Positions 7,446-15,580 of a DNA stretch of 36,414 nucleotides are shown piece after piece; position 1 is the first letter of the stretch; each line of letters starts with the position of its first letter. The notes under the pieces were generated by a model, which worked only from the letters and a program-made list of their open reading frames with translations, made no database searches and was not told the DNA's origin. A program made the translations under genes and the position numbers. This stretch comes from Hyphomicrobiales bacterium (lineage in GTDB: Bacteria; Pseudomonadota; Alphaproteobacteria; Rhizobiales; Ancalomicrobiaceae), in NCBI GenBank assembly GCA_021286855.1, contig JAJTBO010000029.1:1-36414 (forward strand), written 5' to 3'.

Positions 7446-8832
7446 GCAGCCCGAGGCCGAAGCCGAGGGCGCGGCGCCGGACCGCCGCAAGACGGTTCTG
7501 GTCGTCGAAGACGACGTGACGCTGAACCGCCTGCTGGTGCGCCAGCTGACGGCGGCGGGTTACGTCGCGCGCGGCGCGTTGCGCTGGAAGGACGCGCAGA
7601 AGATCCTGGCCGAGGACGAGCCGGCGGTGGCCCTGCTCGACATGCGTCTGCCCGACACCGACGGGCTCGACGCGGTGCCGCAGCTCAAGGAGATCTGCCC
7701 GGTCGTGGTGCTCACCGCCTATGGCGCGATCGAGCATGCGGTCCGAGCGTTGCGCGCCGGGGCGGCCGACTATCTGGTCAAGCCGGTCCGGGGCGAAGAG
7801 CTGGAGCTGGCGATCGATCGCGCCATCGAGCGAGCCTCGCTGCAGCGCGACGGCCAGTTCTGGAAGGATCGGGTGAAGTCGATCGGCTCCGGCAAGATGA
7901 TCGGCGAGAGCCCGGCGTTCCGGCGCGCCCTCAGCCTCGTGGAGATGGTCGCGCCGACCGATCAGACGGTGCTGATCCTCGGCGAGAGCGGCGTCGGCAA
8001 GGAGCTCTTCGCCCGCGCCGTCCACGACGCTTCGACGCGGGCGGCGACCAGCTTCGTCGCCGTCGACTGCTCGACGTTGCAGGAAAATCTCTTCGAATCC
8101 GAGCTCTTCGGTCATGAGCGGGGCTCCTTCACCGGCGCCGATCGGCGCAAGGAGGGCTTGGTGGAGGTCGCCGACGGCGGCACCGTCTTCCTCGACGAGA
8201 TCGGCGAGGTCAGCGCCACCATCCAGGCCAAACTCCTGCGCATTCTCGAGACCGGCACGTTCCGACGGCTCGGCGGCACCAAGGACCTGCGCGCCGACGT
8301 GCGCTTCGTCGCGGCGACCAATCGCGACCTGCAGGAGATGGTCAGGGCGGGGACCTTCCGCGCCGACCTCTACTATCGCCTGTCGCGGTTTCTCGTCGAA
8401 GTGCCGCCGCTGCGCGAGCGCGGCGACGACATCATCGCCATCGCCGAACGGTTCGTCGCCGATCGCGTGTTCCGCCGGCATCTGCCCAAGCGGCTCGGGC
8501 CGGAAGCGAAGAAGGCGCTGCTGGCCTATCCCTGGCCGGGCAACATCCGCGAGCTGAAGAACGTGGTCGAGCGCGCGGTGCTGCTCTCCGGCGAGACGGA
8601 GACGATCGGCGTCGCCGAGCTCGGGCTCGCGCCGACGCCGTCGACGCGCGGCCGCGACGCCGGTTCGTTCCGGCTCGAATTCGACGCCCCGCCGACGCTG
8701 GAGGAGATCGAGCGCGTCTATCTCGCCCGTCTCGCCGCGCGGCCCGATCTGAGCCGGGCGGATGTCGCCGGGATCCTCGGGATCAGCGAGCGCAACACCT
8801 ATCGGCTGCTCGCCAAGCACGGCCTGCGCTGA
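7429..8832 (+). CDS. NtrC-family sigma-54-dependent response regulator
   Basis: A 467-residue activator with three domains. The receiver (about 21-140) has acidic residues D28/D29, phosphoacceptor D71 and K118. The AAA+ domain has Walker A GESGVGKE (185-192), the sigma-54 contact loop as GSFTGA (232-237, against the usual GAFTGA) and Walker B VFLDEI. A Fis-type helix-turn-helix lies at the C-terminus (ADVAGILGISERNTYRLLAKHG). It begins inside the end of the kinase gene, so the pair is co-translated. It should activate sigma-54 promoters after phosphorylation. I saw no convincing -24/-12 element inside the window; the likely target promoter is to the left of the repeat protein. The Ser variant of GAFTGA is known in some family members. 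Confidence 0.94.
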   Translation: MQITHRQPEAEAEGAAPDRRKTVLVVEDDVTLNRLLVRQLTAAGYVARGALRWKDAQKILAEDEPAVALLDMRLPDTDGLDAVPQLKEICPVVVLTAYGAIEHAVRALRAGAADYLVKPVRGEELELAIDRAIERASLQRDGQFWKDRVKSIGSGKMIGESPAFRRALSLVEMVAPTDQTVLILGESGVGKELFARAVHDASTRAATSFVAVDCSTLQENLFESELFGHERGSFTGADRRKEGLVEVADGGTVFLDEIGEVSATIQAKLLRILETGTFRRLGGTKDLRADVRFVAATNRDLQEMVRAGTFRADLYYRLSRFLVEVPPLRERGDDIIAIAERFVADRVFRRHLPKRLGPEAKKALLAYPWPGNIRELKNVVERAVLLSGETETIGVAELGLAPTPSTRGRDAGSFRLEFDAPPTLEEIERVYLARLAARPDLSRADVAGILGISERNTYRLLAKHGLR

Positions 8833-8914
8833 AGTGACCGGCGCGGCTTGACCCAGGCCAATGCTTCCCGGCTCGTTTGCGGCAGAATGGCGCGAACGAA
8901 CCGGGAGGCGGGTC

Positions 8915-9541
8915 ATGCGGCCGACTTCACGCGTGGTGGCGTTGTCTCTGGCGATCTCGGGCGCGTTCGGGCCGATCGCGGCGGGTAGCGAGCCGCTCAG
9001 GATCGCGGCGACCTTCGACGGGGTCGAGGCGGCGGTCGGCCGGGCCTTGGCGACCGGGCAGGGCGCGCCGTCGACCTCGCCGCTCCCCGACGGCGGCGTC
9101 TCGTCGGATCGGCCGCCGGTCAGCGACTGGCGCGCGCCGAAGGAGGACGGCGGGCTGAAGCCCATGCCGGACCCCGGCAGTCCCGTCCTCTTCTCCAACG
9201 GCTCGATCGGCGCGACCCATCCGGGGGCGCTCGCCGAATCGAGCTTCGTGCTGTCGCGGCGGACCTGGATCGCGCAGGTGATGACCTATCACTACGGCGC
9301 GCGCAAACGGCCGGGCACGATCGCGCTGCGCCGCGACGACGGAATGGTGATCGGCCCCTGGCAGGCGGCCGGCGCGGGCGGACAGGGCAATGTGCCCTGG
9401 GCCTATTGGTGGGCGCAGCCCGGCGTCACCCTGGAGCCGGGGCGCTATGTCGTCGTCGATTCCGATCCGGCGACCTGGAGTTGGGAGGACGTCACCCGAG
9501 GCGCCGGAATCTTCAAGGTGTGGGGGCGTCCCGTGCGCTGA
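8915..9541 (+). CDS. Secreted protein of unknown function
   Basis: A 208-residue protein with a Sec-type signal peptide (SRVVALSLAISGAFGPIAAG, about residues 5-24) and no further membrane segment. The middle (about 47-85) is Pro/Gly/Ser-rich and probably disordered. The C-terminal half is rich in Trp/Tyr and strands (MTYHYGARKRPGTIAL, NVPWAYWWAQPGVTLEPGRYVVVDSD), compatible with a small beta-sandwich. No cysteine. I do not recognise a family. The start at 8915 follows the RBS GGGAGGCGGG; an in-frame ATG at 8861 lacks one and would bury the signal peptide. It ends 15 bases from the stop of the convergent minus-strand operon, and may belong functionally with that secreted-protein cluster, but nothing proves it. 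Confidence 0.78.
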   Translation: MRPTSRVVALSLAISGAFGPIAAGSEPLRIAATFDGVEAAVGRALATGQGAPSTSPLPDGGVSSDRPPVSDWRAPKEDGGLKPMPDPGSPVLFSNGSIGATHPGALAESSFVLSRRTWIAQVMTYHYGARKRPGTIALRRDDGMVIGPWQAAGAGGQGNVPWAYWWAQPGVTLEPGRYVVVDSDPATWSWEDVTRGAGIFKVWGRPVR

Positions 9542-9556
9542 CCCGGATTTCTCGTC

Positions 9557-10114
9557 TCAGCGACCGTTTTTCGGCGCACGGACGCATTCCCAGGCGTTGC
9601 CGGAAAAGACGCTGATCCGCGGCGCCTTGTTGTAGAAGGCGCCAGCGTCGTCGGTGTCGGGCCTCGGCCGGGCCGCGTCCATGAAGAAGACGCCGTCGTC
9701 GGAGAGATCGCCGCGGATCCAACAGGAGGCCTCGGCGCGCACTACCGTGGCGAAATAGACGCCCTCCTCGAGCCGCTTCGTCTGCTCGCGGTCGAGCCAG
9801 ATGCGGAAGATCGGACGGTCGGGATCGCGCCGATACTCGCTCGGCTCGGCCCCGCGCATCGGCAGGAGCGTCATCGGGCGACGACCCTTGTCGTCGGTGC
9901 GCCCGAGCAGGACCCGCAGCACGCCGGCGTAATGGGCGCGGCAGTCCCAGACCGGCTCCTCGGCGGAGACGTCGTTCCAATCGGCGGGAAAGCGGGCGCG
10001 TTGCTTCTCGCATTCGTCGGCGGCGACGGCGAGGGCCGGGCGGGCGGGTATGGCGACGAGGCCGGCCATCAGCGCGGCGAGCGCGACGGCGGCGGCGAGG
10101 GCGAGGTGTCTCAT
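9557..10114 (-). CDS. Secreted Cys-containing protein, last gene of the ATP-grasp operon
   Basis: A 185-residue protein with a clear Sec signal (HLALAAAVALAALMAGLVAI then ARPALAVA). The mature part has four Cys, the first near the new N-terminus (DECEKQRARF) and the last near the C-terminus (NAWECVRAP), fitting two disulfides in the periplasm or outside. No family recognised. The start codon overlaps the stop of the ATP-grasp gene by ATGA, so its translation is coupled to the ligase. That coupling is the best clue: it could be a maturation, binding or immunity-type partner of the modified small protein, but this is inference. Confidence 0.82.
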   Translation of the reverse strand: MRHLALAAAVALAALMAGLVAIPARPALAVAADECEKQRARFPADWNDVSAEEPVWDCRAHYAGVLRVLLGRTDDKGRRPMTLLPMRGAEPSEYRRDPDRPIFRIWLDREQTKRLEEGVYFATVVRAEASCWIRGDLSDDGVFFMDAARPRPDTDDAGAFYNKAPRISVFSGNAWECVRAPKNGR

Positions 10115-11163
10115 GGCGACGTCCACTCCTTGCGAGCGTCGGCCGCGGCCGGCGGCGACGGTTCTTCGCAGATCGGCCGATCGACGAGGCCGCGCTTCGC
10201 CCCGTCGAGCAGCAGATCGGCCAGGGATTCGATGATCGGCAGGCCGGTGACGCTCTCGATCCAACCGAACTGGCCGCTCGGATTGATCTCCAGGAAGACG
10301 TGGTCGCCGTCCGGCGTCAGCACCATGTCGATCGCGGAATAATGCAGGCCGAGCGCGCGGTTGAGGGACAGGCAGGCGCGTTCGACCTCGCCGGGGAGCG
10401 TGTAGGGCACGTGCTCCATGTGCGGCACCGCGCCGCGTCTCCAATCGACGAGCGCGTCGGGATCGTCCTGCGAGCGGATCTCGATCGGAAACAGCCGATC
10501 GCCGACGACGGTGACGCGCAGGTCCGCCGCCTTGGGGATCTCCTCCTGGAAGAGGCCGGGGGCGTTGCGCAGGAGATCGGCGCGGGCGAGATGCTCTGCC
10601 GTGACGCGGTTGGTGTAGACCGACTTCTGAACGGACTGGCCGAGCACGCCCTGCGTCATCGACTTGTAGACGATGGCGCCGCCGCAGGCCTGCCACAGGG
10701 CGCGCGCTTGCGCCGGATCGTTGGTGAAGATCGTGCGCGGCAGCCGAAAGCCGAGGCGGCGGGCGAGCGTCAGCTGGAGCGGCTTCGATTCGGCGATGCG
10801 GATCCGGTCGGGATGGTTGACCCAGAAGGCGTCGAAGCTGCGCCACATCCCCTGCGTCACCGCGGTGCATTCGTGATGGGCGAATTCGCGCTCCTCCGCG
10901 CCGAGGCCGGCGGAGAGCGAAAAGGCCTGCGGCCGGCGATACCAGACCGCGCCGATCTCCGCCCAATCGATCGCCTCGCCGAGCCCGGCCATCCGGCCTT
11001 CCGGCGGGTGGTCGGGTCCGAAGCGGAGCGTCACGGCGGCGTCGCGTGGCAGGTCCTGCGGATGGAAGCGCTCGAAGGCGACGCCGCGGTCGGCGAGGTG
11101 CAGAACCATCAGATCGGCGGTCGAATCGTGCTCGCCGGTGACGATGAGGATCTTGTTCGGCAT
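10111..11163 (-). CDS. ATP-grasp ligase, MvdC/MvdD-like (graspetide-type)
   Basis: A 350-residue ATP-grasp protein. Landmarks are WYRRP (74-78), a nucleotide-binding Lys in IVYKS (about 167), FQEEIPKAADLRV (205-217), AIDM (277-280) and FLEINPSGQFGW (290-301). The last block supplies the Mg-ATP Glu/Asn pair and, with WYRRP, is characteristic of the MvdC/MvdD group that forms omega-ester or omega-amide links between Asp/Glu and Ser/Thr/Lys side chains of ribosomal peptides. It has no signal peptide, so it works in the cytoplasm. The gene lies 78 bases downstream of a small Tat-exported protein, its likely substrate, with a palindromic stem-loop between. Other ATP-grasp chemistry, such as ligation of a free amino acid, cannot be excluded. 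The ligase fold is sure, the substrate is inferred. Confidence 0.85.
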   Translation of the reverse strand: MPNKILIVTGEHDSTADLMVLHLADRGVAFERFHPQDLPRDAAVTLRFGPDHPPEGRMAGLGEAIDWAEIGAVWYRRPQAFSLSAGLGAEEREFAHHECTAVTQGMWRSFDAFWVNHPDRIRIAESKPLQLTLARRLGFRLPRTIFTNDPAQARALWQACGGAIVYKSMTQGVLGQSVQKSVYTNRVTAEHLARADLLRNAPGLFQEEIPKAADLRVTVVGDRLFPIEIRSQDDPDALVDWRRGAVPHMEHVPYTLPGEVERACLSLNRALGLHYSAIDMVLTPDGDHVFLEINPSGQFGWIESVTGLPIIESLADLLLDGAKRGLVDRPICEEPSPPAAADARKEWTSP

Positions 11164-11180
11164 GGCGCGCCTCTTCGCGC

Positions 11181-11204
11181 GGCCGGCGGCGCGCGCCGCC
11201 GGCC
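11181..11204 (-). other. Perfect 24-nt palindrome between small protein and ligase
   Basis: Arms GGCCGGCGGC and GCCGCCGGCC flank GCGC; the whole is self-complementary. It lies in the 78-base gap between the Tat-exported small protein and the ATP-grasp gene. No U-tract follows on the minus strand. A hairpin here could slow RNA decay or attenuate transcription so that the small protein is made in excess of the enzyme, a layout common in RiPP operons. The function is inferred. Confidence 0.65.
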
Positions 11205-11241
11205 ATCGAGGACGGGGGCGGCGGCTTCCGGCCGCGCCGTC

Positions 11242-11619
11242 TCATTCGCCGGGCTTGAAGCCGTCGGGATGGGAATCCTGGTCGCTGTCGTAAGACGCGC
11301 AGTAGGGATTGCCGTTGTTCGGATAGAACATGTTGGAGCAGCGCGTGGTGTCGCTGTAGGTCCACGACCCCGTCATCTGCGCCGCCTGACGGACCATCGG
11401 CTCGCCGCTCTCCTCCTCGATGAAGACCTTGCGCTCCCGGTCGTAGTGGCCGGCCGGGATGTGGACGATATGGCCGTCCTCGAGAAACTGGCCGGCGAAG
11501 AGACCCTTCGGGTCGGCGGCCGCCTCGGCGCGACGCGCCGCGGCGGCGGCGAAGAGGCCGACGCCGCCGAGCGCCAGTTGACGGAGAAAGCGTCTGCGGG
11601 TCCTTTCCTGTTCGGACAT
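11242..11619 (-). CDS. Small Tat-exported protein, candidate graspetide-like precursor
   Basis: A 125-residue protein starting with a twin-arginine leader (RRRFLRQLALGG, residues 8-19, then an Ala-rich stretch to about 35). Just after the likely cleavage zone lies LFAGQFLED (40-48), similar to the PFFARFLE helix that microviridin leaders use to bind their ATP-grasp enzymes. The C-terminal 45 residues are rich in Ser/Thr/Tyr and Asp/Glu, hold two Cys (94 and 107) and end in DSDQDSHPDGFKPGE, which supplies both acceptor and donor side chains for omega links. Start 11619 was chosen for the RBS (AAGGAGA) and the Tat leader; a longer frame from 11661 is Arg-rich and unlikely. It sits directly upstream of the ligase. 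No family is recognised; the precursor role is inference, and a plain secreted protein remains possible. Confidence 0.75.
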   Translation of the reverse strand: MSEQERTRRRFLRQLALGGVGLFAAAAARRAEAAADPKGLFAGQFLEDGHIVHIPAGHYDRERKVFIEEESGEPMVRQAAQMTGSWTYSDTTRCSNMFYPNNGNPYCASYDSDQDSHPDGFKPGE

Positions 11620-11694
11620 CTCTGGTCTCCTTCGACCTTCCCTGCCGGGCCGTCGACGCATCTCGGCGACGCCGAGGCGCGTCGGCGGCGAGGG

Positions 11695-13770
11695 TCAGAG
11701 CTTCAGCGTCTCGACGATCTTCTCCGCGTCGCGACGACGCGCGGCGATCGCTTCGGTCGTCGCGCGATCGGCGCGATCGAGCTCGCCGAGACGGTTTTCC
11801 TGGGTGCGCATCGTGTCGACGTAACGCCGGCCGAGGTCGGAGCCCGCGCCGACCGACTGGAGGTTGGCGCGTAGGCGCTCCTGGTCGGCGACGATCTTCT
11901 CGCGCTCCTCCTCGTTGCGATCCTTCTGCGTCTGTTGCCGCGAGATGTCGGCGACGACGGCGGCGAGCCGGTCGACCGCCTCGCGCAGCGCCGGGCTCTC
12001 GTTCTCGAGGCCGCGCAGCCGGGCGAGCACGTCGTCGGGGCCGAGCGCGCCGAGCGTCACGGTCTGGAGGTCGGTGCGCTCCAACACCAGTTCGGCCTTG
12101 GTGGTGACGCCCTTGGGCGCGACGACGCGCAGGCGATGATGGGTCGGCGTGTCCTCGATTCCTTCCTTGGTCGCCGGCGTCCAACCGCCGATGCGCGCCT
12201 CTTCGACGATCACGACGCGATCCTCGGCGGCCGGCGCGGCGATCTCGTAGGCGAAGGCATGGCGCGACCGGATGGTGGTCTTCAGGACGCCGTTGGCGAT
12301 CGTGCCGAGGCTCGACCGGCGCACGCCGCGGTCCTCCCGCCGGATGTCGGTCGCCGCGTCGAGGGCGAAGGACAGGAACTTCGCCTCGCCCGGCCCGACC
12401 AGCGGCAGAACCGCGTCGCCGACGTGCTCGATCGCGCCGGTCTTCGCCGTCTCGAAGGCGGTGAGGATGCCGGTCGGCAACGCCGTCGGGCCGTCGTTGA
12501 GAAGGCGCAGGGCGGCGAGCGGGTGACGGGCGTCGGTCGACGGGCGATAGACCCAGACGCGCTCGGCGCCGATCTCGCGATCGACGAAGGGCAGCATCAA
12601 GGTATGGCCGGTCGCCAGCGTCACCGGCTTGGGGAAGCGGTAGAGGAGCTGGGTCGCGGCCGCCTCGGCGACGGCGGCCTCGGCGGGCGCGGCCATCGGC
12701 GGCGGCGGCGCGGCGAGGGCCGGACGCATCGCGGGAGCGGGCGCCATCATCGCCTTGGCGAAGGACTGTTCTTCGGCGACTTCGGCTCGGGCGGCGCCGG
12801 CTCGGGCGGCGCGGGCGCGCGCCTCGATCGCGGTGCGGCCGCTGTCGGAGGGCGGGGCGATCGCCGCGCCGGTCGTCACCGGAACGGTGGTCCGCTCGCC
12901 GTAGATCGAGGTGTAGAGCGGTTGGGTGAGCGCCACCGGGTTGCCGGAGACGAGGGTCAGATCGACGTTGGTCCAGTCGCCGCCGGTCTGGTTCTCCAGG
13001 ATCGCCCAGCCCTGCAGGCGCGCCTTGCCGGCCGACGCGGCGGGCGCGACCAGCCGCCAGCTGGTCTTCCAGATCGGCGCGGCGACGACATAGGCGACCG
13101 CCATCTTGCGCGACCCTTCGCCGGCCACGCCGATCGACAGGGTGCGGCGATCCTTGGCGCGGTTCTCGGCGAGGCCGGCGAGCGCCCGATCGATCTGGCC
13201 TCGGGCCTGAGCGTCGACGAAGGAGAGCGCGGTGACCTCTTCGAACACGGCCTGCACCAGACCCTTGTCGGTCAGCAGCGACAGCCGATGACGCAGCGCC
13301 GTCTGGCGGCCGTCGGGCGACGTCGTCGGTTCCGCCTCGACGCGGAAGATCCGGCCGCGCGCCGCCACCGGCCCGGCGATCTCGACCTCGCTGCCGACCA
13401 GCGCGTTGAGGAGCTCGGTCGGCGAGGCGAGAGCGTCGCGGTCGAAGGGCAGGTCGCGGAAGAGTTCGTCGAGCGGTTCGCGTCCCGGCAGGCTGATCGG
13501 GCCGACCGCGCCGGCGGCGTCGAAGACGGTGAGGCTCTTCAGCACGTCGTCGACCTGATCGAGTCGGACCGGCAGGGTCACCGTCCCGCCCGCGGCGGCC
13601 TCGCCCTCGTGGGTGAACTGGGCGAGACCGGCGCTCGACAGGACCACGCGGGTCACCGGCAGATCGGTCGCGCCGGCCGCGGTCGCGATCGTGGCGACGA
13701 CGGAGGCGAGGAGAGCGGCGCGGGTCGAGGCGACGACCCGAGAGGAGCGATGGGGCGACGAACCGAACAT
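11695..13770 (-). CDS. Secreted DUF4139-domain protein
   Basis: A 691-residue protein with a signal peptide (AALLASVVATIATAAGA) and the general layout of DUF4139 / mucoidy-inhibitor-like proteins. The region before the linker includes WKTSWRLVAP and LQGWAILENQTGGDWTNVDLTLVSGNPVAL, the characteristic DUF4139 core. An Ala/Pro-rich low-complexity linker (about 325-370) follows, then a second beta-rich half. The C-terminus (about 590-691) is charged and probably coiled coil. The family is of unknown biochemical function; members are exported and often envelope-associated. Its RBS (AAGGAAGGA) lies in the 61-base gap after the Kunitz-domain gene, and the small Tat protein follows 75 bases later, so it is in the same operon. 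It may be an envelope scaffold for the exported products, which is a guess. Confidence 0.85.
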   Translation of the reverse strand: MFGSSPHRSSRVVASTRAALLASVVATIATAAGATDLPVTRVVLSSAGLAQFTHEGEAAAGGTVTLPVRLDQVDDVLKSLTVFDAAGAVGPISLPGREPLDELFRDLPFDRDALASPTELLNALVGSEVEIAGPVAARGRIFRVEAEPTTSPDGRQTALRHRLSLLTDKGLVQAVFEEVTALSFVDAQARGQIDRALAGLAENRAKDRRTLSIGVAGEGSRKMAVAYVVAAPIWKTSWRLVAPAASAGKARLQGWAILENQTGGDWTNVDLTLVSGNPVALTQPLYTSIYGERTTVPVTTGAAIAPPSDSGRTAIEARARAARAGAARAEVAEEQSFAKAMMAPAPAMRPALAAPPPPMAAPAEAAVAEAAATQLLYRFPKPVTLATGHTLMLPFVDREIGAERVWVYRPSTDARHPLAALRLLNDGPTALPTGILTAFETAKTGAIEHVGDAVLPLVGPGEAKFLSFALDAATDIRREDRGVRRSSLGTIANGVLKTTIRSRHAFAYEIAAPAAEDRVVIVEEARIGGWTPATKEGIEDTPTHHRLRVVAPKGVTTKAELVLERTDLQTVTLGALGPDDVLARLRGLENESPALREAVDRLAAVVADISRQQTQKDRNEEEREKIVADQERLRANLQSVGAGSDLGRRYVDTMRTQENRLGELDRADRATTEAIAARRRDAEKIVETLKL

Positions 13771-13831
13771 GATCGCGACGTCCTTCCTTGGGCGGGGGAG
13801 GGGGTACGGCCGGCGCGAAGGGTGCGGCCGA

Positions 13832-15040
13832 TCAATGGGGTCGGCAAGTGCGTTCGCAGTCTTCGCGCGTCGAAAACGGCGGTGGATCGCCGCAGCCGCC
13901 CCACAGGAACGGCTTGCAGGCGGCGGTCGCGGGGTCGAAGGCCCAGGCCTCGAAGGCGGCCTTGCAGGGCCCGCGCTCGGGTTTCACGGCGCAGGCGGCG
14001 GGCGGGGCGAGGTCGCCGAGGCCGGGGTAGGGCCGGTCGACCGGCCGCTCCGGCTCGAGCGCCTTCGCCTCGCCGACGAGGGGCGCGCGGACGTCGGCGG
14101 TGAAACGATAGGGACCGATCCGGCGGATCGCCTGAAGGAAGATCGGCGCATCGCCGAAGAAGGCGCGCCAGTCCGGGAAGATCGGCGTGAGATCGTCTTC
14201 CTCGGGCGGCAACCGGGCCGAGGTGCTGGCCTTGGCGTCGAGGTCGAGACAGCGCCCGCCCGTCGGCGCGGCCGAGGCGTCGACGTCTTCGCCGCGGAAG
14301 GCGCCGGAGGGATCGTTGGAGCCCGGCCGGCACAGCGTCACCGGCGCGACGACGAAGAGTTCGATCGCGCCCGCGCCGCCGAAACTGTTGGAGGTGAGCA
14401 GAGGATAGTAGAGATCCGCGCTCTCGAAACGGAAGGCGAGCGGCTCGACGAACCGGGTCGCCGCGCCGAGATCGACCCGGTCGAGGACGAAGTGGTCGAG
14501 GCCGCGGGCGACGTAGTCGGCGACGATCGCCTCCTCGCGCGGATAGGTGACCGCCGTCGGCAGGCCGCGCGAACGGAAATAGTCGTTGATCCAGCCGCGG
14601 AAGGCGGCGACGTCGCGCACCTGGAGCACGGTCACGTCGTGCGAGCCGAGCCGTTCGGCGGAGACGATCTCGACGCTCTGTTCGCGACTCGAGGCGCCGC
14701 CCTTGGTCATCCAACGGGTGGCGAAGCGCAGCCGATACTTCGCCAGCATCGCGCCGACCCGGTCGAACGTGTCGACCGGCGCGAGCGAGACCTTCGGCTC
14801 GCTCGGGAACGGGATGAAACGGATGATCGGCTGGGCGGCCGACGAGGCGATCTCGGTGCCGAGGATCAACACCTCTTCGCGGCGATCGTGCAGGATCAGC
14901 GCCTTCTGCGAGGTCTCCTCGACCTTCGCATCGGAGCCGGAGAGGACGATGCGGCCCATGTCGGCGGAGGCGACGTTACAGAAGGGAACGAACGGCGAGG
15001 CGAGGGCGCAGGCGAGCGCTGCGATGCGGGCGAACGACAT
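13832..15040 (-). CDS. Secreted DUF2330-like protein with C-terminal Kunitz/BPTI domain
   Basis: A 402-residue exported protein. A Sec signal (about 1-26, ending VASA) precedes a large domain with VEETSQKALILHDRREEVLILGTEI, which looks like the start of DUF2330 (this match is by eye). The last 53 residues form a Kunitz domain: Cys 350, 359, 375, 383, 395 and 399 spaced 8-15-7-11-3, against 8-15-7-12-3 in bovine BPTI. GPCKA, the WGGC block and EDC-x3-C match BPTI. The P1 position is Lys360 followed by Ala, as in BPTI, so it may inhibit trypsin-like serine proteases. The start at 15040 puts the signal at the N-terminus; a longer frame from 15127 would add 29 polar residues. First gene of the operon, with AT-rich DNA upstream. 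Domain call is strong, target protease unknown. Confidence 0.88.
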   Translation of the reverse strand: MSFARIAALACALASPFVPFCNVASADMGRIVLSGSDAKVEETSQKALILHDRREEVLILGTEIASSAAQPIIRFIPFPSEPKVSLAPVDTFDRVGAMLAKYRLRFATRWMTKGGASSREQSVEIVSAERLGSHDVTVLQVRDVAAFRGWINDYFRSRGLPTAVTYPREEAIVADYVARGLDHFVLDRVDLGAATRFVEPLAFRFESADLYYPLLTSNSFGGAGAIELFVVAPVTLCRPGSNDPSGAFRGEDVDASAAPTGGRCLDLDAKASTSARLPPEEDDLTPIFPDWRAFFGDAPIFLQAIRRIGPYRFTADVRAPLVGEAKALEPERPVDRPYPGLGDLAPPAACAVKPERGPCKAAFEAWAFDPATAACKPFLWGGCGDPPPFSTREDCERTCRPH

Positions 15041-15317
15041 GTCATCATCTCCGCCGACGTCGGTCCGAGGGGGCGTTCCGACGCACGATCCGCCGTGCAA
15101 GAGCAAGGACTTCGCGGCGCGCTTCACGGATCTCGGCGGAGCTTACAAGAGCGCCGCGGGCCGCGACATCGGGAGGAGTGCGTGAGACGTTTCGGCGCGG
15201 CTTCCCCTAAGCGGCTACCACCCGGCAATCTCGAAAATATTCGAATATGAAGCTATGATGTCGCTGCGCGCTCTCCGTTCGCGTGGGCGATCGGAGGCGT
15301 CGTCGAGGAGAAGGACC
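15041..15317 (+). promoter_or_regulatory. Divergent promoter region of the ATP-grasp cluster
   Basis: 277 bases separate the two divergent transcription units. The middle has the only AT-rich patch nearby: a 12-nt palindrome ATATTCGAATAT at 15237-15248, followed by TATGAT at 15253-15258, a good match to a -10 hexamer for the plus-strand gene. No -35 of good quality was seen (TCGAAA at 15231 is the nearest), so an activator is possible. The plus-strand RBS AGGAGAAGG lies at 15306-15314. The divergent layout suggests joint control of both arms. Confidence 0.5.
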
Positions 15318-15572
15318 ATGCTCCTTTCCGCCAGCGTCCTGTTGCTCTCCGCGGCCACGCCGCAGGTCGCCACCGACATCGTTCCCCTCGATCTCGGGAC
15401 GCGTCCGCACATCGTCGAACTCAGCCGCGATCCCTACGATTGGAGCCTCCAGCAGGGTCTGCGACCTTCGGAGATGAAGCTCGCCGACAGCACCGCGAAC
15501 TGCAATACGGCGACGATGCAGACCCAACGCAACAGCGGGACCGACCAGGTCCACGACTGCGGCTTCGATTGA
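15318..15572 (+). CDS. Small secreted protein, second candidate ligase substrate
   Basis: An 84-residue protein starting with a short hydrophobic signal (LLSASVLLLSAATPQVA). The rest is polar: DIVPLDLGTRPHIVELSRDPYDW, then a C-terminal part rich in Thr/Ser/Asn/Asp with two Cys (62 and 81), ending DCGFD. It shows no sequence similarity by eye to the Tat-exported small protein of the other arm beyond size class, two C-terminal Cys and Ser/Thr plus Asp content. The start at 15318 has the RBS AGGAGAAGG; an in-frame ATG at 15255 overlaps the -10 element and is rejected. An ATP-grasp gene follows 58 bases later. I infer it is the partner substrate of that ligase; otherwise its function is unknown. 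Confidence 0.68.
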   Translation: MLLSASVLLLSAATPQVATDIVPLDLGTRPHIVELSRDPYDWSLQQGLRPSEMKLADSTANCNTATMQTQRNSGTDQVHDCGFD

Positions 15573-15580
15573 ACGAAGGC

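Noticed and set aside
4539-7490. Long minus-strand frame opposite the chaperone and kinase genes
   Set aside because: Low-complexity Arg/Asp composition and full overlap with two well-supported genes.
15253-15317. Extension of the second small protein to the ATG at 15255
   Set aside because: That ATG overlaps the best -10 hexamer, has no RBS and would bury the signal peptide behind an Arg-rich leader.
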